A stretch of 64,000 nt of DNA from Echinometra lucunter (taxonomy: Eukaryota > Echinodermata > Echinoidea > Camarodonta > Echinometridae): positions 194,032 through 258,031 of the forward strand of contig CM057157.1 in assembly GCA_029962745.1 (NCBI GenBank), read 5' to 3'. The notes beneath the pieces are model-generated. The model did not search any database. It was given only the letters and a program-made list of their open reading frames with translations, and had not been told where the DNA came from. Below are positions 12,120 to 23,900 of the stretch, in pieces; the stretch's first letter is position 1; the number at the start of each line of letters is the position of its first letter. The translations under genes and the position numbers were made by a program.

Positions 12120-13098
12120 TCGTCTTTGGCTATTTCTTTTCCCTTGTTTATTGCTATAAGTCTATTATCCCTTGTTTCTTTAAAGTTTCATTATTTTTCC
12201 CTACAGTGATGTGCCATTAATTTTGTAAAGCTTATGCTATCACTGAATGTGTAGTCCTCCTGAATAACAGCAAGGTCAAGACTGATATTTTGCAAATTTT
12301 GTTGTTAAATTGCAAATCGTTTCGAGGATGAATTGAGTTTGAATGGTATTAATGCAATGACACTTGAAAGACCAAGCAAACATCCGTTCGCCATGACTTT
12401 GCCAGGACTTGATCCTGTCGTCCAGCTTCCCACTATAAGACAGAATATAGTCTGATCGGAAAAGAGTAGATTGTCACATGAATTAATTTTTATTGGGCCT
12501 TATACTATCTATGCTAGCTTTTTATACTATCCTGTTTTACTCAGATAGTCATTCAAGCCAATAAATGCATTATTTCCCAATGTGTTGTCGATATTCGTGT
12601 AAATGGAATCAACATCCATGTTCACATGATACGCACTACACCGTATCGTCGCCCACAGTATACCTACACTCTAAAAAAGGACTGGTCAAAAAATACCAAT
12701 CCAGATGGTAAACATCATCATTTATTTTCAACCAACATTTTGGTCAAAGTGTACCAATATCATTGGTTAAACATTAACCATCGAAAATGGTCAAGAAATA
12801 TTGGTTATTGCATGGTTATAACGACCAATGTATTGGCCATGCAAACCAATTGATATTCATATACGACCATCATGAATATTCATGACTGGACATAAAACAA
12901 CCAAAATTTGCGAAAATTGATGAATGTCGTATGATATTTTGTATTTATGCAACAGTAATATTTTAAACCGCAATGCAAAATCATTTGCATTAACCCATAA
13001 ATAACCCATATTTTGGTCATTCTGACCAATCTTTTTTTAGAGTGTAAGCGCACCATGCAAGCTGGGCTGTAATGATACTACATGCGCACATGATATTG
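12120..13098. repeat. Direct repeat DR2 downstream of FReD 1
   Basis: Diverged partner of DR1 (10430-11490). It lacks the 531-bp MITE but contains the CACTCTAAAAAA MITE. Confidence 0.75.
12667..13044. mobile_element. 378-bp MITE with CACTCTAAAAAA ends and TA target
   Basis: The terminal inverted repeats CACTCTAAAAAA and TTTTTTTAGAGTG are flanked by TA. The paralogous DR1 reads straight through (CCTAAGTGCACC), which confirms the borders. The interior repeats TGGTCA/TGACCA-type words. The twin is at 30821-31194. Confidence 0.88.
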
Positions 13099-14180
13099 CT
13101 TGGTTGCAGTTAATCCCTATTATAGTCATGATAGTTTTGGAATTATTAACCTATTCTTATGTACTCAGACAACAGGTAGCCCAATGCACTAAGCTTATGG
13201 GTATGAAGCAAGTCTATATATTCTTATTTTCACATGAAATATACTGTAACGATGATATTAAATTATCTGCAAGAAGAAACCTATGTATAGAAATTGTAGC
13301 CCCCAAGGTTAGCACCCGGCCAAAGTTTATAGCAGCACATCGATCTGTTGAATTCCGCATGTAACTCTGAAAACTCTGGGTTGTTGTTGTTTTTTTTTTA
13401 ATTTTCGATGCATGTGCTCTAGGGTAATTAACCATAGTTTAAATCTAAAACTATTGGATTACTGAAATCTTCAACTCTTCATATGCTAGACTAATTTTGG
13501 AAAAAGAAAATTTTGCCTTTTTGACGCCGCGATATACCTTAGTTTTATCTCTCGTTCCCAATACTGTTACAAGGTTATGCTTTTGCACATCATCTTTTTT
13601 TCAATTTAAGCTTCTTACAAACAAATAAAGTACTGAAATTCTGCTTTGGTTACTGACAATATTACTCATGTTTGTTTATAAAATACTTTTTCAGTTGTAA
13701 AAAGTAAAATGTGAAAATATGGATTATACCACAATAAACTAGACCTAAAAATGAAACTGAAATCTCATATTTCTCATTCTATTCATTTTGACAAAACATG
13801 TTTACGATATGAATTTTAAAAATATCTCATACTGCATACGACAATGTACGAGTACTGTAAACAGGGTGGAAAAATATTGACCATGTTACAATAGTGAAGG
13901 AACCTACTGAAAAATGGAGCTTTTGAGGATTACGTACATGACGTAGATGGAAATTTCATTTCTTGTTCATCAGACGATATACATATGATTGTGATCATTC
14001 TCAGTGATGTACGTTTGCGGTTTTTCGTCATTTTACATGTATATGCGTGATCCGAAAAAGGGGATTTATGAAGAGGGCCGTTGCAAAACTATACCATCAA
14101 TAATTAAAACCAAGCTTTCGGGCACCTGCCCTTCATCACGTTCATCAGGATCTGGAATTAATAATAATAGTAACGCCGTA

Positions 14181-14275
14181 GGCATTTTTTCAGCCCTTGA
14201 TTAAACATGGATGACAGCTCTGGGGAACATTGAGGGAGCTACGCAATTATCATTCTCCCATTTTCATTTCTTTTA
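14181..14275 (+). mobile_element. SINE 3' body fragment
   Basis: Contains ATGGATGACAGCTCTGGGG, GAGCTACGCAATTATC and ATTCTCCCATTTTCATTT. This is the body that follows a tRNA-like head at 14896-15056 and 39793-39985. It abuts a TA microsatellite. Confidence 0.7.
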
Positions 14276-14277
<2 letters not shown>

Positions 14278-14331
<54 letters not shown>

Positions 14332-14383
14332 CAGAGTTGGTAGTAGAATGCCATAAAAAATAAAATCATAGATGGCATATTTA

Positions 14384-14420
<37 letters not shown>
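14278..14420. repeat. TA microsatellite, two tracts
   Basis: Two long TATATA tracts (about 14278-14329 and 14384-14420) are separated by a short unique stretch. They sit between SINE bodies in opposite orientation, so the arms could pair. The copy 2 contig stops exactly at the first tract. Confidence 0.95.
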
Positions 14421-14421
<1 letters not shown>

Positions 14422-14429
14422 TAAAATTT

Positions 14430-14570
14430 CTTTCAGCTCCCCAAATGTTCCCCAGAGCTGTCATCCATTTTGAATGAAGGGTCGAATAAATGCCTCCGCC
14501 GGGAATCGAACCCGGGTCACTGGCTTAGAACGCCAATGCATTAACCACTAGACCACAGAGGCGGGCCAGC
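14430..14570 (-). mobile_element. tRNA-derived SINE with an intact cloverleaf head
   Basis: On the minus strand 14492-14562 folds as a tRNA. The acceptor pairs GCCTCTG with CGGAGGC, the D arm contains TGGTCTAGTGGTTA, and the T arm is CCGGG-TTCGATT-CCCGG. The anticodon loop GTTCTAA would give UCU (Arg). The body GGATGACAGCTCTGGGG follows directly, as in two other copies, so it is called a SINE rather than a tRNA gene. Confidence 0.8.
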
Positions 14571-14799
14571 AGTTAGGCGTGACCGAATCCAATTAACCGA
14601 CAGACAGATTTCCAACCCTTTTGATCTTTTTGATCCTTTGTTTTGATGCAGATGAGTTTAACGAACGTTGAGAAGCCGCGTGCCGCAGTTGGATCCCAGC
14701 TAGAAGCCGGAATACATGCATGAGTCAGAATAAGGGGACAATACATTGAAAGAAATTGACAAATAAACAACTTTGGCAACTCTCTTGTAAACAATAAAC

Positions 14800-14871
14800 A
14801 CTGAAAAAAATGAAAATGGGAAAATGATAACTGCGTACCTCCCCAAATGTTCCCCAGAGCTGGCATCCATT
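14800..14871 (-). mobile_element. SINE body fragment, inverted
   Basis: Reverse complement of the SINE body (CCCCAAATGTTCCCCAGAGC). It is followed by a TTCGGTCACGCC stretch also found beside the head at 14570-14590. Confidence 0.6.
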
Positions 14872-14895
14872 CGGTCACGCCTAACTGCTGGCCCG

Positions 14896-15056
14896 CCTAT
14901 GTGCTCTGGTGGTTAAGGCATTGACGTTCTAAGCCATCGACCCGGGTTAGATTCCCAGCGGAGACATTTTTTCCACCATTGATTAAAAATGGATGACAGC
15001 TCAGTCTGGGGAACATTTGGGGACCTACGCAATTGTGATTCTCCCATTTTCATTTG
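14896..15056 (+). mobile_element. tRNA-derived SINE, diverged head
   Basis: Head with CTCTGGTGGTTAAGGCATTG, anticodon loop GTTCTAA and a decayed B box (GGGTTAGATTCCC). The ATGGATGACAGCTC body follows. Same family as 14430-14570. Confidence 0.75.
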
Positions 15057-15134
15057 GCGTTACTGGTACGGTTTTACACCACTGCGAATTAGCAAATTTA
15101 CCTAGCAGAAAGCCTTTCACTCATGGCCGTACGC

Positions 15135-15370
15135 AGCGGGGGGGGGGGGGGGGGGGGCATTGCCACCCAGAAATTTTGAACCTTACATTTTTTATTGAAA
15201 ATTTTCACAAAATCCAGGCAAATTGTGCATCAAATCCCTCAGTTTTACTTTTAAAAATGCAAAAGCGCCTTCGTGACCAGCTCGGTCGCTTCGCTCCCTC
15301 GTTTTTGAGCTTCTTCAAAAAATTTTACGCGTCTTGCCCCCCCCCCGGAAAAAATTTCTGCGTACGGCCC
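15135..15370. repeat. G-run/C-run repeat with GCTTCGCTCCCTCG motif
   Basis: A block running from CGTACGCAG plus a G run to a C run plus GCGTACGGCCCTG. It has a GCTCGGTCGCTTCGCTCCC motif inside. Related blocks occur at 34160-34400, 34960-35125, 36150-36400 and 37730-37900. Confidence 0.6.
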
Positions 15371-15715
15371 TGCTTTCACTCCAACTTTCTTGTCTGTTTC
15401 GTTCACTCTGGTGAATTTCTACATGTCTGTGTGTACTTTAATGAACGTTTTACTGTACTAAATCCAGGATTTCCGTGTGAACTAAGAAATGAATTCCTTT
15501 GCTCAACCTAATTCCATTGCATCGAAAAGACTCGATTCTGAACCGGAACGCTTTCCCGTGTAGTCACCATGATCAGGTACGTTCCCTTCGTAGTAATTAG
15601 CATAAGTGGCGACTCAAAGTCGCATCATATCTGAACACAAAAAATGTGTGGACACAGTGTGGCGGCATAAAATCGCATAAAATCGCATCATATCTGAACG
15701 CACCTTAAAGCGATT

Positions 15716-16421
15716 ACACAGTGGTATTTTTTTTTATATACATATATGATCGAGAATGGAATTCTAAGAAGAATAACATTAAAAATTTGATGATTTTTCA
15801 ATCGAAACCCATGCATTTTGGCTAAGTTTCTCATAAAAAGTTAAGAGTTGACCAAAAAATTTGAGTACATGTATGAGGTATGACGTAAAAGTGGGTACCC
15901 AGCTTCGCGCATTGCAGTTGTGCTGCGCGCTAGACTGTGCAATTTGTATTATACCTTGCGCGCATTTTGCTAGAATAGCGCGACAAGGTACCCACTTTGA
16001 CGTCATTTTGACGTCAAAGTGGGTAACCAGTTGAAACTGGGTCACAGTTGAAATTGGGTTCCAGCATTGGGTACCCCCTTTAAAGGGGGTTCCCAATGCT
16101 GAAACAATGTTAGTTCATTTAAAAGAGCATTATTTTATTAGCAGAAAATCATCTGCCTAAATTTTTTTTCAAGTCGTGTTGTCAAGGAAACCCCAAAATG
16201 TGGTAAGATTTAAAGATATTTTTGACCCCTCAGCTGTGACCTAGTTTCAACTGGGTACCCACTTTCACGTCAGAATGACGTCAAAGTGGGTACCTTGTCG
16301 CGCAATTCTAGCAAAATGCGCGTAACGTATAATACATATTGTACAGTCTATTTTAATGTTATTCTTCTTAGAATTCTATTCTCGATCATATCAAAGAAAA
16401 TTTTACCATTGTGTAATCACT
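15716..16421. mobile_element. 706-bp palindromic element with TTAA target
   Basis: The ends AGCGATTACACAGTGGTA and (complement) AGTGATTACACAATGGTA sit between TTAA copies at 15712-15715 and 16422-16425. Farther in, GATCGAGAATGGAATTC and a long block containing GACGTCAAAGTGGGTACC are also inverted. A central AACCCCCTTTAAAGG-type hairpin lies near 16070-16095. TTAA duplication is typical of piggyBac. No transposase is present. Confidence 0.8.
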
Positions 16422-16587
16422 TTAAGTTACTTAAATGCTAGCGAGCGAAGCGAGGGAGCGCTTCCCGATGTACCATTTTCATTTCCCCTGTTTTTCCCCT
16501 TTCTTTTCTCTTTCCTTCTCCTTTCTTTTCTCTCCCTCTCTCTCTCTTTTTTTTTTTTTGCCAGCCGATGGGGGGGGGGGGGGGGGC

Positions 16588-17087
16588 NNNNNNNNNNNNN
16601 NNNNNNNNNNNNNNNNNNNNNNNNNNNNNNNNNNNNNNNNNNNNNNNNNNNNNNNNNNNNNNNNNNNNNNNNNNNNNNNNNNNNNNNNNNNNNNNNNNNN
16701 NNNNNNNNNNNNNNNNNNNNNNNNNNNNNNNNNNNNNNNNNNNNNNNNNNNNNNNNNNNNNNNNNNNNNNNNNNNNNNNNNNNNNNNNNNNNNNNNNNNN
16801 NNNNNNNNNNNNNNNNNNNNNNNNNNNNNNNNNNNNNNNNNNNNNNNNNNNNNNNNNNNNNNNNNNNNNNNNNNNNNNNNNNNNNNNNNNNNNNNNNNNN
16901 NNNNNNNNNNNNNNNNNNNNNNNNNNNNNNNNNNNNNNNNNNNNNNNNNNNNNNNNNNNNNNNNNNNNNNNNNNNNNNNNNNNNNNNNNNNNNNNNNNNN
17001 NNNNNNNNNNNNNNNNNNNNNNNNNNNNNNNNNNNNNNNNNNNNNNNNNNNNNNNNNNNNNNNNNNNNNNNNNNNNNNNNNNNNNNN
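16588..17087. other. Assembly gap, exactly 500 N
   Basis: Fixed-length run of N, normally a placeholder for an unknown distance. The contig on its left ends in a 16-base G run (16571-16586) and a C. Confidence 1.
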
Positions 17088-17782
17088 ACTCATTTGCCGT
17101 AAAGAAAGTTTGCTAATTAATACCCTTTCCGTTGATTATTGTTGACTAGTTGTTTGGTTCATTGATTGGTTGTTTTCATTGTATTTTAGTAGATTGATTG
17201 ATTCATGATTGATTAATTGCTCGAATTGAACAGATTTTGTTTTTACATAATCTTTAGAGGGATCAGAGGTTATGCACCTTTTGATGTCTTCAGGCAGGCT
17301 ATTCCATAATTCATATTTCATAATTATTGATAATTACATTAATGTCCACTTTTTGAAATGAAGATCGAGTTTATCTCTCTTTTTGGCCAAATATACTCAG
17401 TTTCTTTCTTTTATATCCTCAGTTTCCTTTTGTTTTTCGGGTATAATTTGAAAGCTTTAGTGTCGGGTTGATATCTTAAATTTCCATAAATAAATAAAAT
17501 GTTTGAGGGATGAGAACAAGCATGATTATGAATTTGTAAGATGAGATCCCTAACATCTTCTCAAAGTCATTCGAATTAAAATTGGGTTTGTATTTCCGCT
17601 GAATCATATGCAATATATCAGTTATTCGTTGTTGTTATTCAACTCACAACCTGTCACTAATATCTGGTTAGCAAAATGAAGTATACTCTATGGCTTCAAT
17701 CAATTATTTTAAATCACAGAGAGTAGTTTACACGCTACACGCTTGACACGCTAAAATGGTATTATTTTTGCACCCGGTGTAG

Positions 17783-17906
17783 ATTGGTGACGGTTGCTGT
17801 GACTCTATGTCTGACATCTCTTCAGCCACTGATGACCTGCTCAACATGACTCGGCAAATCTTAGACTCCCTTCAAAAAAGCCGTGTCCCAGAACCAATTA
17901 CAAGAA
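17783..17906 (+). CDS. FReD gene 2, upstream helical exon
   Basis: Same borders and length as 4336-4459. Four replacements and no silent change distinguish them (G to D, V to M, N to K, T to I). Confidence 0.7.
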
Positions 17907-20900
17907 GTAAGTTGGTAAAAAAGAAGATATGATATAGAGTATTGATCATGGTGTTCAATAATGATAGTAATGATAATGCATATTTATATAGCGCACGTAT
18001 CCACCAAACAAGGTGCTCAATGTGCTCCAATAATCATCCCGGCCAAGCTATACCAATTTTAGTGCTCATAGCATTCAATGATGCTTAGCTGTGATGAATG
18101 GAATTAATGGAATTACGGTATTCCGAATAAAAATCATGGCAGCTGAAAGCTGAACTGACATCCTTTTACAAATATTGAACATAAATACATACTTAGCAAA
18201 TGTAATTGTACGATAATAATGATGACATGATTTAGTATCAGTATGAACCGATGTTGTAAAAAAATTGTCATTACCTATTTGACAGAGAGAGAGAGAGAGA
18301 TTGCGAGTTAACCAGACGCATACTAGATACAAAAATGTAAAGCATGCTTGTTCCAAAGTGATCTAAAAAGGTAATGTTCTCTTCTTGTCTTTGCAATAAC
18401 AGCCCAAAATCTGAATCATAGCAGTAATTGTGGAAGGAAACTTGCATGATGGGGCATTATAGTGACTTTTGTGTGCAGTACTTAGCTTGTTTCAGGACTA
18501 AATATGAAACGATAGTACAATATAAATTACAAACCTAAAAGTTCACCGAGTGATCATTTCATGCTGTTCAAAGAGAAAGAAACGCTAGAGGCAATTTTAA
18601 TGAAATAGAGAACAGAAAGATTTTTTTTTTAAAGAGTTAAATTCAAAATCGTTTGCGAAATGAGAAAGTAATGAAGTTTTGAAAAGTCTTGATCTGCTTT
18701 CTATGGCGATCCTCAAATTGACAATATCGCTTCAAAATGGCAGGTTTTTGTGGACCAACTCTCCATATGCTTTGTACACAAAATTTCAGATTTTCTCCAT
18801 TATCTTTTAAGGTTCCGCTTATCTCTTTCTTAGCTCAAGTTTTATCATGGGAAAATGTATTTGACACAATATGTCGCGTTCACAAAGAGACAAGCTGAAC
18901 CTTGAAAGATAATGGAGAAAAACTCTGTGTACAAAACATATGAAGATTTGTCCAGAAAACCTGCCATTTTGAAGCGATACAGCCAATTTCAGGATCGCTA
19001 TGAGGTACATAGTGACTTTTCAAACTTTCTTAACTTTCCAATTTCGTAACCTATTTTGATTTGACTTTTTAAATTGCTTCTTTCTATTTTCTAGCTCTTT
19101 TCATTAAAATTTAATTGTCTCAAGGGCTTCTTTTTTCCTTTTATTATCTACATGATTGGATGAGGTGCCTGTATCAGGTCAGGGGAATTTCTCCTGCTAC
19201 TTTTAAGATGTAAAGGAAAGGCTTCGGGAGTCAATCCTGAAAGGCCATGGGCTAGTGGGGGTCATAGTGCACCCCCTTGTGACTTATTTGGGGCTGCCAT
19301 ATTTTCTTCTTCTGCAAATAATCTTATTTTTAATCAAATCTTATGTTTAACTGAATTACAAAAAAAAAAATTGACAATTTATCATTTGTTTTGTAAATGA
19401 TTATTACAAATACTTTGTGTTAAGATTCATTGTAAAAATTATTTTGTATTTTATTTTATGTATGTTATCCGAAAAAAATTGTACATTATATCAATGCAGA
19501 AGAAAATAAATAAATCGAATCAAATCAAAACTTACGGAAATGGTTATTTTCATGTAGCCCTGGGTCTGACAATTCAGAAAATTGATGTTGCCAGCAAAAA
19601 AACTGGGATGAAAGACACGCCCCTTGGACTTTTTGACCACGCTCACTTTTACAGCTGATTGTAGAAAATTAGGGATATTGATAGTTTGTAACTGCTCTAA
19701 CTTTTCCAATTCTTCACAAATATAAATTGTATGACCCCTTAAAATATTGGCCTAATTGAGTTCTACAAGTTTGTGCTACATTTTATGCAAATTTGTTTAT
19801 GGTGAACAGGTCATCAGAGGTCAAAAGGTCACAATTTTTTACCTTTACCTCTAATATAGAGCAAATGCAGGGATCTTTTCATCACAAAGACCCTGTAACA
19901 GATTTTTTTCATTGAAAATTAGTTAAAATTAAAAGTTACATATGTGACCCGTCACGTCAAAATCAGACAGAAGTCGCATTTTTTCAAATGTCATATTTTG
20001 AATGATTATGATTCCCCATTTCTCAAGCTTTAATTTGATATATAGCTCAAGCTAAGGGGTAGAGTATTTGTTGAGATAATTGCCGTTAAACCCCGAGAAG
20101 GCGGGGGCTCTGGAAAAGTATTTCTTCGAGAAAAACGCTTTTAAAGTTTGACTTCCGTTTTGTCTTCACGAGGCATTTTCCAGCGGGAAGTGTCAAATTC
20201 ATTCTGGAAAAGGTCTTAGCAACCGTTTATGAAATGGAATAAAAACTGGTTTTCCTGATTCTATAGTATTTCTACTCACAATTTTGTATCGGTCATGAAT
20301 TATAATGTTTTTCATGGGAAAAAGACAAGTTGTTTTACGGCTCCGAAAAGCTTCCCGCCGAGACTCGCAGCCGTATTACTCTGCTATTGTGCGTTGCGGG
20401 CCTTTCAGGGCAGTCATGGCGTGGGGCCTTCTCTCTTCCAGAATCCGCGCTTTGTTTTCTCAACAAAGAGTGTAATTTGGATAAACCAGGATAAAGCACC
20501 GCGATGCTTTGAAAAGAATCAATACTGAAAGACATGATATACATAAAAGTCGTCTTGCGTGATTTTTAAAAAAATAAATACCCGTTTCCTCAGTCCTATT
20601 TTTTTCTTCTTAATTTGCCGTGATCAGTCATCATGACCTGACAGTTCTTCCATTTTTCTCTTTATCTTCATGGTTTGACATCACAAATCAATACGATGAT
20701 TATTATAAGACTCTTATCATTTTTCTCTTTCCTCATTTTGCACCTTCAAGTTTAACTTCAAGTTCAAGATTAACTGATTATTCTATACATTTACCCGACT
20801 TTTGCAAGAGTATGCCTATAATTTTCCTTTGGTTAAGCTACAATTTTTCTTCATCAAAACACAACCTTCTCAACACAGTGTTCTCCATTATTATTATTAT

Positions 20901-23900
20901 TTTTTTTGACAGAGATTTGTCTCTCTTGCCACCGTGATTTCAGTCGACCTGTTATCATTTGGAAAGCGAATTGCAGATAAAAATTGACGGTTCTATTTTT
21001 CAACCGCCAGCGTCATTATTGTACTACCCCCACCAATCTACTCCACAATAACAATTTTTCACCGCACTTATCAAACGCCCCATACACCCAAACACCTATG
21101 TCGCTTCATCTTCTTCTTTTCTTCTTCTGCTTCTTCATCTTCTCCTTCTTCTTCTCCTTCTTTTCTCCTTTTTCGACCTCCTCTCTCTTAAACTCTATCG
21201 TTCCTTCAAGCCAACAAGTGAAATGACGAGAACGAGTTCGAGTATTATTCGACGGAAATCTTCCTTATGAACGTTTATTCACCCCAGTTTGGTGAGAGTG
21301 TCCCCTTAATTCAACAAAATTATCGTTACATTTCTTTTCTCCACTTTTAAAAATGGCTAATAATCATTAACCATTAAAAAAAGTGACATGTCTATAGAAG
21401 TTTGTGTTCTCCTTCCTAATCATTTTCTTGTCCCAGTTCTTTTTCTTTCTTTCACCGTTCAACAAAAAACAAAAAAACAACAACAAAAAAATGCGATAGA
21501 ATTCGCAGCCGGTTCATGAACTTACAAGCTTTTGTACATGATTGATTTTACCTTCTTTTTTGTGTTCTCTACTGAAGAAAATACTCGTATTCACTGAAAA
21601 ACCATCTTATGGAGTTTTTAAATCGATCTTTCTATTGAATGTGCTTTTTGGGTCTTTTTTTTAAAAGCCACTGATGCGAAGTGAGAAGAACATGATCATG
21701 GACAGAATAATGGTTATCTTCACTATACCCTTCTTAATTTTGATTTCAATAAAAATTAATCCACGGTCCACTACCTTTTGAAAACTTATTTTCCTTACTT
21801 TCTTTTAGCGTCACTATAGATCTATCATTCCTCATCATTCCCGGCCTGGCCCTATCGATCGCCACCCCCGCCCTTGCCATAGAATTCGCTGCCCGTTAAA
21901 GGCTTTGATCATAATACTGAAAGCTATACCTTTGTTCTGTCTTTCTAAAACCCGGAAGGGGAGGGGAGGGGTATAGGTCCTTCTGGTTATCCTTTCTTTG
22001 TCCTCTTTTTTAGCTTTTAAAAGTCATAAGCACTAAGCACTGCTTCAGCCTTTTGAAAGCTTCTTTCCTTCCTTTCTTATGTCGCAGTCACACCAACGAA
22101 ACCGACTCCAGACCGATCAAAACTAATACGTTATTTTCAATGACATGCCATTGGTCGGTTTGGAGTCAGTTTCGTTTGTGTGACTGCGACATTAGTGGTT
22201 CATCTTCCTCCCTTGGATTCCTTGTTCAGTACTGTCATTTATTTATTTTACACTTTCCCCGGGTTTTGCAAATGTTCAAGAGAGATATCCCTTTATTACC
22301 AAGCATGCCAGACACCGATGTCGTTCCAACAAGCTTCTTCTTTTCTTTGGTTTATTCCGTTAAGTCGCACTCCGTCAAATCACAACCAAGACTCATTATT
22401 TTGGCTTTGGTCTAATTAATGATGGACCTATTATCATGAACATGAATTTAAATACATCTCTGTCTCTCTGTTTCTTCTTTCTTTACTTCCCCCCCCCCTT
22501 TTCCTTTCTTTTTCTCTTTCTCTTTCATTACAATTTGGTATCATGTTAAATTCTAAATCTGCATATTGGATTACATGTCTTAATCAAGGGTCGTCCATTT
22601 TCTCCAGTCTTATTGATATGAGTTATTAACCTCTTTCTAGAAAAATACCTTTCTTTTCAATGACTGTTAAAATTTTTTGCTAAAGTTAAAAACCGAAAGC
22701 GTCATTATTTAACGTACCACCGCCACAATTCTTCTCCACAATAAACGTTTTCACCAAACTTGTGAGAAGCTCAATACACCAAAACACATTCTTCTTCTTC
22801 TTCTTCTTCTTCTTCTTCTTCTTCTTCTTCTTCCTTTTCTCCTCATCCTTCTTCTTTTTTTCTCCCTCTCTATCGTTTCTCCACGCTATCTGTTACGGAA
22901 ACAAGTTCGAGCATTATTCAAAGGCGACGTATATTTTATCATGTTTATCTCCAAGTTTATTTGGCCAATATTTGAAAGAGTATAGGCCTATAGTTTCTTC
23001 TAGCAAATTCCTTTAATTCAACATCAACAAAAAAATCACTTCTTTTTAACTTTGTAGCGTTTTAAATCAATCGTTTTTTTCTTGAACGTCCTATCTGTTC
23101 TTTAGACACAGATGCGAAGTGAAAAGAGCACGATCATGAACGGAATAATGGTTATTTTCACTATACCCATCTTCATTTCAATTTTCAATAAAATTTAATC
23201 CATAAAGTCAACCGCCTTTTGAAAACGCTTTTCCTTACTTTCTTTTAGAGGTCACTCTAGATCTATTATCCCCATCCCACCCCACCCTTACTATAGAATT
23301 CACAGCCGTTTGTGGATGTATAAAGGCACGGCTTTGATCAGAATCGCTTTGTTCTCTCTTTCTAAAGCCTGGAAGGGGGAGAGGAGGGGTAGGTCCCGGG
23401 GTTAGATCCTTTTGGTTGTCTTTCCGAGGTCCTCGTGTTAATAGCTGTTATACATCATAAAACACTCGAGGCTTTTGAAAACTTCTTTCCTTCCTAAGTG
23501 TTTCACTCTTTCATCCACGCGTTTACTTATCTTCCTCCCGGCCAGGCCCCATCCCGACCCACAAACACCCTTGCCCATGGATTCCTTGCTCAATACTGTC
23601 ATCCATTTTATTTTACACTTTCCGGGGAATTTGCAAATGTTCAAGAGAGCCCTTATTAACCATGCCAAAACCTGAATACCGAAGTAATTTTGACGAGCTT
23701 TTTTTCTTTCTTTCTTTTCTTAATTCCGTTAACCCATTCGTGACCGAGGTCCACATTTTGTGGTTTGGCCTAATATCTTTTGATGCAAAGCCCTAAAAAT
23801 CATACCAAATACATGAGCAGAAAGAGCAAAAAGTTCTACACAAACTGTACCCATTTTGGTTGCATCAATATTCGTTGTTTGGTGCTGAAATTTTTTTAAA

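Larger units (their letters stand above)
2100..14269. repeat. Large duplicated segment, copy 1 (contains FReD gene 1)
   Basis: This segment is colinear with 17088-32422. Position 2100 matches 17088, and 14269 matches 32422, the last base before a gap. Exons, introns and MITEs correspond throughout, at roughly 98 percent identity in the stretches compared by eye. Copy 1 alone has 2235-3777, about 290 bp at 6143-6431, and a 363-bp tandem doubling at 4877-5602. Copy 2 alone has a 5.1-kb element and about 205 bp near 27175-27385. The pair may be a tandem duplication or two haplotypes; see findings. Confidence 0.93.

Noticed and set aside
14492..14562. A functional tRNA-Arg(UCU) gene
   Set aside because: The cloverleaf is good, but the same head joined to the same body occurs at 14896 and 39793, so it is the head of a SINE.
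15779..16096. 105-codon minus-strand frame
   Set aside because: It lies wholly inside the inverted repeats of a MITE.
16356..17145. Long frames crossing the first gap
   Set aside because: They consist of N; no sequence is known there. The same holds for frames across 32423-32922.
20295..22419. Several plus-strand frames of 77-120 codons inside the 5.1-kb element
   Set aside because: They are rich in Phe and Ser because of CTT/CTC-rich DNA, and are not conserved between the two internal units.
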